Of a stretch of 13,715 bases of DNA, positions 10,595 through 13,715 are shown piece after piece (positions within the stretch are counted from its first letter, which is position 1; the number at the start of each line of letters is the position of its first letter). The stretch is from Dunaliella salina (taxonomy: Eukaryota > Chlorophyta > Chlorophyceae > Chlamydomonadales > Dunaliellaceae). Both the position numbers and the translations under genes were made by a program. The notes beneath the pieces are model-generated. The model was given only the letters and a program-made list of their open reading frames with translations. It did no database searches and had not been told where the DNA came from. The DNA lies in contig MU069450.1 in NCBI GenBank assembly GCA_002284615.2, forward strand, positions 750,865 through 764,579. The letters are read 5' to 3'.

Positions 10595-11520
10595 CTGCAG
10601 TGACATTGAAACACCAGAGCAAAAGGCAGTGGGTTGAAAACAAGGTCATGTTGCTTGTACGAGATCCAAGGAATTTTACCATGCATCCTTGTGTTTCGTC
10701 TGCTTGGCCTACAGTGACATTGAAACACCAGAGTAAAAAACACAGTTATGGAACACCAGAGCAAAGAACACAGTTATGCAACACCAGAGCAAAAGGCAAT
10801 TATGGAGCTCCAGAGCAAGAAGCGTATACGGAACACCAAAGGAAAAAGCACCCCCTGCACGCGCCATGGCATTTCGCCACGCACCTGCAGCCTGCTTTGC
10901 CTGCAATTTATGAAACACCAGCAATGGGCAAAAAATGGGGATGATCACGTTGCTTGCACAGGATCCATGCATGCTCTGCGGCCTGCCCTGCCTGCAGTTG
11001 TGAAACACCAGCATGAGCCAAAAATGAGAATGGTTGCCTGCACTTAAGAAGCGCCAGCAACGAACCAATAATGACGATGGTCTCAATGCTTGCACAGGAT
11101 CCATGCATGCTCTCCAGCCTGCTCTGCCTGCAATTTATGAAACACCAGCAACAAGCCAAGATTGGGGATGGTCGCCTGCAGTTGAGAAGCGCCAGCAATG
11201 AGCCAAAAACAAGGATGGTCACGTTGCTTGCATAGGGTCCATGAGATTTTGCCATATGCATCTGCAGCCTGGTTAGTCTTAAAAGGCTTTGCCTGCAGTG
11301 AAAATGTGTCACCAGAGCAAAAAGCAGCGTGCCGAACACAAGGTCATGTTGCTCGCACGAGCTCCATGAGATTTTGCCACACGCACCTGCAGCCTGCTTT
11401 GCCTGCAGCGAAATTGTATCACAAGAGCAAAAAGCAGCAGGCCAAACACAACGTCATTTTGCTCGTATGAGATCCAAGAGATTTTACCATGCCTCCTTGT
11501 ATTACGCCTGCTTCACCTGT
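10595..11520. repeat. Imperfect tandem array of SURF6 3' splice-site plus exon-start units
   Basis: Plus-strand blocks like GCAGCCTGCTTTGCCTGCAG, then a spacer and (A)AACACCAG(AG)CAA, recur from the exon boundary at 10594 upstream to about 11520. On the minus strand each gives a pyrimidine-containing stretch, (C/T)(T/A)GCAG and then GCAAAGCAGGCTGC, i.e. the intron end and first exon bases. Candidate AG dinucleotides lie at 10595, 10709, 10901, 10992, 11038, 11128, 11176, 11293, 11403 and 11517 (lower coordinate). Spacing is mostly 110-117 bp, with a 137-bp higher-order unit between 10992 and 11176. No continuous coding is supported. Confidence 0.8.
10854..10900 (-). pseudogene. Duplicated partial copy of the SURF6 exon start
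   Basis: On the minus strand ATTGCAG is followed by 47 bp differing by only about two substitutions from the first 47 bp of the exon at 10594. It encodes AKQAAGAWRNAMARAGG against AKQAADAWRNAMARAGG in the real exon. Similarity ends after the Gly-Gly codons, and no donor corresponds to the real one. The DDPKLL part is missing. Confidence 0.85.
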
Positions 11521-11586
11521 GCAAAGAGGACAGTCATTGAGTCACAAAGCGCACACTCATCTTCTGCCTTGGTTAGTCTTAAAAGG

Positions 11587-11690
11587 AAATGGCGCTCTAC
11601 AAAGCCCTGGTTGCTCCTAAATGCAAATGGCGCTCTGCAAAGTTTTGTTACTCCTGGAAGCAAAGGGCGCTCTTCAAAGCCCGTACAGTC
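11587..11690. repeat. Tandem repeat, 37-38-bp unit, about three copies
   Basis: Copies start at 11587, 11625 and 11662 with AAATGGCGCTCT, AAATGGCGCTCT and AAAGGGCGCTCT. Each is followed by a CAAAG.. block and then, in the first two, a TGCTCCT-like or TACTCCT-like block. Confidence 0.8.
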
Positions 11691-11730
11691 TGCTCTGACT
11701 GGGCAACAGATGATGCGCATGGCTTCGCAA

Positions 11731-12205
11731 GGATCAAGGGAGCACTAGTGCGGTAAGTGATAGCAAAGATCGAAGCCAGGATCAAGGGGACCAGAGCGCG
11801 ATCCAGTAAGAGATCGCAAAGATCTAAGCAAAGTTCAAGGGAACAAGAGTGAGGGACAGCAAATACCGCAGAGAATTGTGACCAGTATGCACCCTTATTT
11901 CTTTCGATCTGAATAAACCTATTCCGCACCCCCATCACGCACCCAAATTTCTGAAAAACCCCAAAAAATCACCTAATTTGCACCACAAAACCAATTTCTG
12001 TGCATTACACAGAGCTTGAAAAAAGATAAGTATTGCGCAATGGTCAAGAAGCTGTACAGTACCTAAGCGAAGATCAGGGAACAAGAGTGCCATCCAGTGA
12101 GGGACAGGAAAGATCTTAGCAAGAATTACAGGAACAAGAGTGGCATCCAGTGAGGGACAGGAAAGATCTTAGCAAGAATCATAGGAACAAGAATGTGATC
12201 CAGGC
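11731..12205. repeat. Diverged tandem repeat, 47-53-bp unit, in two blocks
   Basis: GATCAAGGGA...GATCCAGTGAGGGACAG-like units begin near 11731, 11778 and 11832. A non-repetitive AT-richer stretch follows (about 11872-12060), then further units near 12075, 12129 and 12182. The clearest pair shares GGCATCCAGTGAGGGACAGG-like and AAAGATCTTAGCAAGAAT blocks 53 bp apart. No gene is supported here. Confidence 0.75.
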
Positions 12206-12370
12206 AGGACATCAAGGAAATGCAGCCTGGCTGCATTTAGCAAAATTCCAGCAAGCAGAAGACCAAGTTCTTGGCGGCAAGGGTTCAAGGCAGCAATGCA
12301 ACAGCAGAAGACCAAGAAGCAACAGCAAAAGGTAATAGCAGAAGACCAAGAGGCAGCGAGAGAGTCAAGG

Positions 12371-12418
12371 CATCACAGCATCAGCATCAGCATCAGCAAG
12401 AACAGCAGCAGCGGCAGT

Positions 12419-12459
<41 letters not shown>
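12371..12459. repeat. (CATCAG)n and (CAG)n simple repeats
   Basis: CATCAG-type hexamers (12371-12395) lead into an interrupted CAG run, and a pure (CAG)12 lies at 12421-12456. No open frame of notable length includes it, so a polyglutamine tract is not supported. Confidence 0.9.
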
Positions 12460-12462
<3 letters not shown>

Positions 12463-13300
12463 GTGAAGGCAGAAAGGGGCGAAGGCATCACAGCAGAGCC
12501 CTTCAGAGTAATTTCAGCAAGCAGGAAGATGTGACGTGTGTAAATGCACTATATAACCTGTGTTATGGGCTTGAGAGCTGTCCATTGGCACATTTATGGG
12601 TCCAGTCAGAATAATCAAAGGGGGGGGTCGGTCAAAGGGTCTGGACTGTTTGAGAACCTCCCTCCATGAAATATTTTGGCCACCCCTAGAAATCATAAAC
12701 ACATTGTTGGTTTCTTTGGCACAAGCTCTGTCGGTTGGCCCCATCTAGAGAAATGGCATTTGGTAAGGCCCCCGCGAGCGGCCTCTGGCCTGTGTAGGCT
12801 TTTTTTTTTCCACTGCAAACACAAAATAAAGAGGGGGGGGGGGGCTGGTATGTATATGACTAGGGGTTACTGCCAAGCACACAAGGGTGCAGGCAGCAGG
12901 GGTGTATAGAGGTGATCATGCAGAACACCGAACTTCCTTCAACTTCCTGGATAGTGGCAATCTATGATGTGTTGTTCATGGTGAAGTCTGGAAGGCAACC
13001 TAGGGATTTGTAAGGCAGCTTCTGGGTGCCTAGCCAGGCATCCGCTGCTCAACCTCTGCTTCATAACTCTGATGCAACTCACCGTTTTGGTGCAGTGAAT
13101 TTTGCAGAGGTGTTTTGAATCAAGGAAGAAGAACAGGTTGGTGCCCGTTCTGTTCAGGTAGGGACACTGGCAGGGGAACATTTCTCTCCAGGTAGAGACG
13201 CTGGAAGAAGAATTTTGGGGTCGAAGTGGAGGGCCTGGGGGGTCCCATCCAAAATTAAGGCGTGCCATTGTGGGAAAAACTTTCTTCCCTCTTGAAACAG
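12460..13300. other. Gene-free stretch, no recognisable gene
   Basis: Homopolymer G runs occur near 12620 and 12833-12843 and a T run near 12801. A minus-strand frame of 109 codons (13268-12939) has no recognisable motif and does not resemble the N-terminal part of SURF6 proteins. If the SURF6 transcript starts further upstream, this is intron, but that cannot be shown here. Confidence 0.45.
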
Positions 13301-13715
13301 AGGATGAGGTCTCAGCGATGCATCAGCCAGTGTCAGTCCTTCCTTGGAGGATGAGGTCAGTCCTTCCTCGGAGGATGAGGTCAGTCCTTCCTCGGAGGAT
13401 GAGGTCAGTCCTTAGAGGATGAGGTCAGTCCTTCCTCAGAGGGTGAGGTTAGTCCTTCCTCGGAGGATGAGGTCAATCCTCCCTCAGAGGATGAGGTCAG
13501 TCGTTCCTCAGAGGATGAGGTCAGTCCTTCTTCAGAGGATGAGGTCAGTCCTTCCCCAGAGGATGAGGTCAGTCCTTCCTCAGAGGATGAGGTCAGTCTT
13601 TCCTCAGAGGACGAGGTCAGTCCTTCCCCAGAGGATGAGGTCAGTCCTTCCTCAGAGGATGAGGTCAGTCCTTCCCCAGAGGACGAGGTCAGTCCTTCCT
13701 CAGAGGATGAGGTCA
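13301..13715. repeat. 24-bp minisatellite, running off the right edge
   Basis: The unit is GAGGATGAGGTCAGTCCTTCCTCA with point variants, about 16 copies, still going at the last base. On the plus strand it reads as an acidic octapeptide repeat EDEVSPSS. One shortened unit (about 13405-13424, roughly 4 bp missing) shifts the frame and creates a TAG. To its right the frame stays open for about 97 codons to the edge, with no ATG inside. Many differences are synonymous in that frame, but Pro-to-Leu, Pro-to-Arg and Asp-to-Gly changes also occur. Coding status is undecided; it could be part of a larger exon beyond the window. Confidence 0.9.

Noticed and set aside
10595..11520. A CRISPR array
   Set aside because: Units vary in length and sequence, match an exon boundary, and have no constant repeat with unique spacers. 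The context is eukaryotic.
12371..12459. A polyglutamine-coding exon
   Set aside because: The CAG run is flanked by stops in the relevant frames and there is no supporting open frame.

Overview
This window looks like nuclear DNA of a eukaryote. It has GT-AG introns, long (GT)n/(CA)n and (CAG)n microsatellites, minisatellites, and decayed non-LTR retrotransposons (LINEs). There is no bacterial gene packing, and I recognised no rRNA, tRNA or CRISPR. The LINE C-termini (CCHC finger plus PD-(D/E)XK nuclease) and the plant-like C-terminus of the one host gene suggest a green alga, perhaps a prasinophyte. That placement is an inference from remembered families, not from any search.

The one convincing host gene lies on the minus strand between 10594 and 8574 and does not appear as one long ORF. 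Three exons (10594-10493, 9749-9667, 8703-8574) join in frame across two GT-AG introns. Together they encode about 104 residues matching the C-terminal region of SURF6/Rrp14, a nucleolar ribosome-biogenesis protein, and end in the family's GFEGRK motif. The N-terminal exons are not recognisable here and probably lie beyond 13715 or are lost. The first intron seen holds a 180-bp (CA)90 tract 17 bp from the splice donor, read as (UG)n in the transcript. The second holds a dispersed repeat. Upstream of the first recognisable exon, about 930 bp is an imperfect tandem array built from that exon's own 3' splice site and 5' end.

From 1 to about 8300 the window is mostly mobile-element debris. Two LINE families are visible. 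Family 1 has a CCHC finger and a restriction-like endonuclease. It is present as two 5'-truncated copies in opposite orientation (4369-4955 minus, 4950-6018 plus), which form an inverted repeat with arms of about 500 bp. Family 2 has a reverse transcriptase and a CCHC finger. It is present as a large frameshifted copy (6717-8265), a C-terminal fragment (3748-4161) and a very short fragment (1300-1367).

From 11520 to the end there are successive tandem repeats: a 38-bp unit, a 47-53-bp unit, a CAG run, and a 24-bp minisatellite that runs off the right edge. No gene could be supported in that part. I see no new multi-gene system. The most unusual structure is the amplified splice-acceptor array in SURF6.
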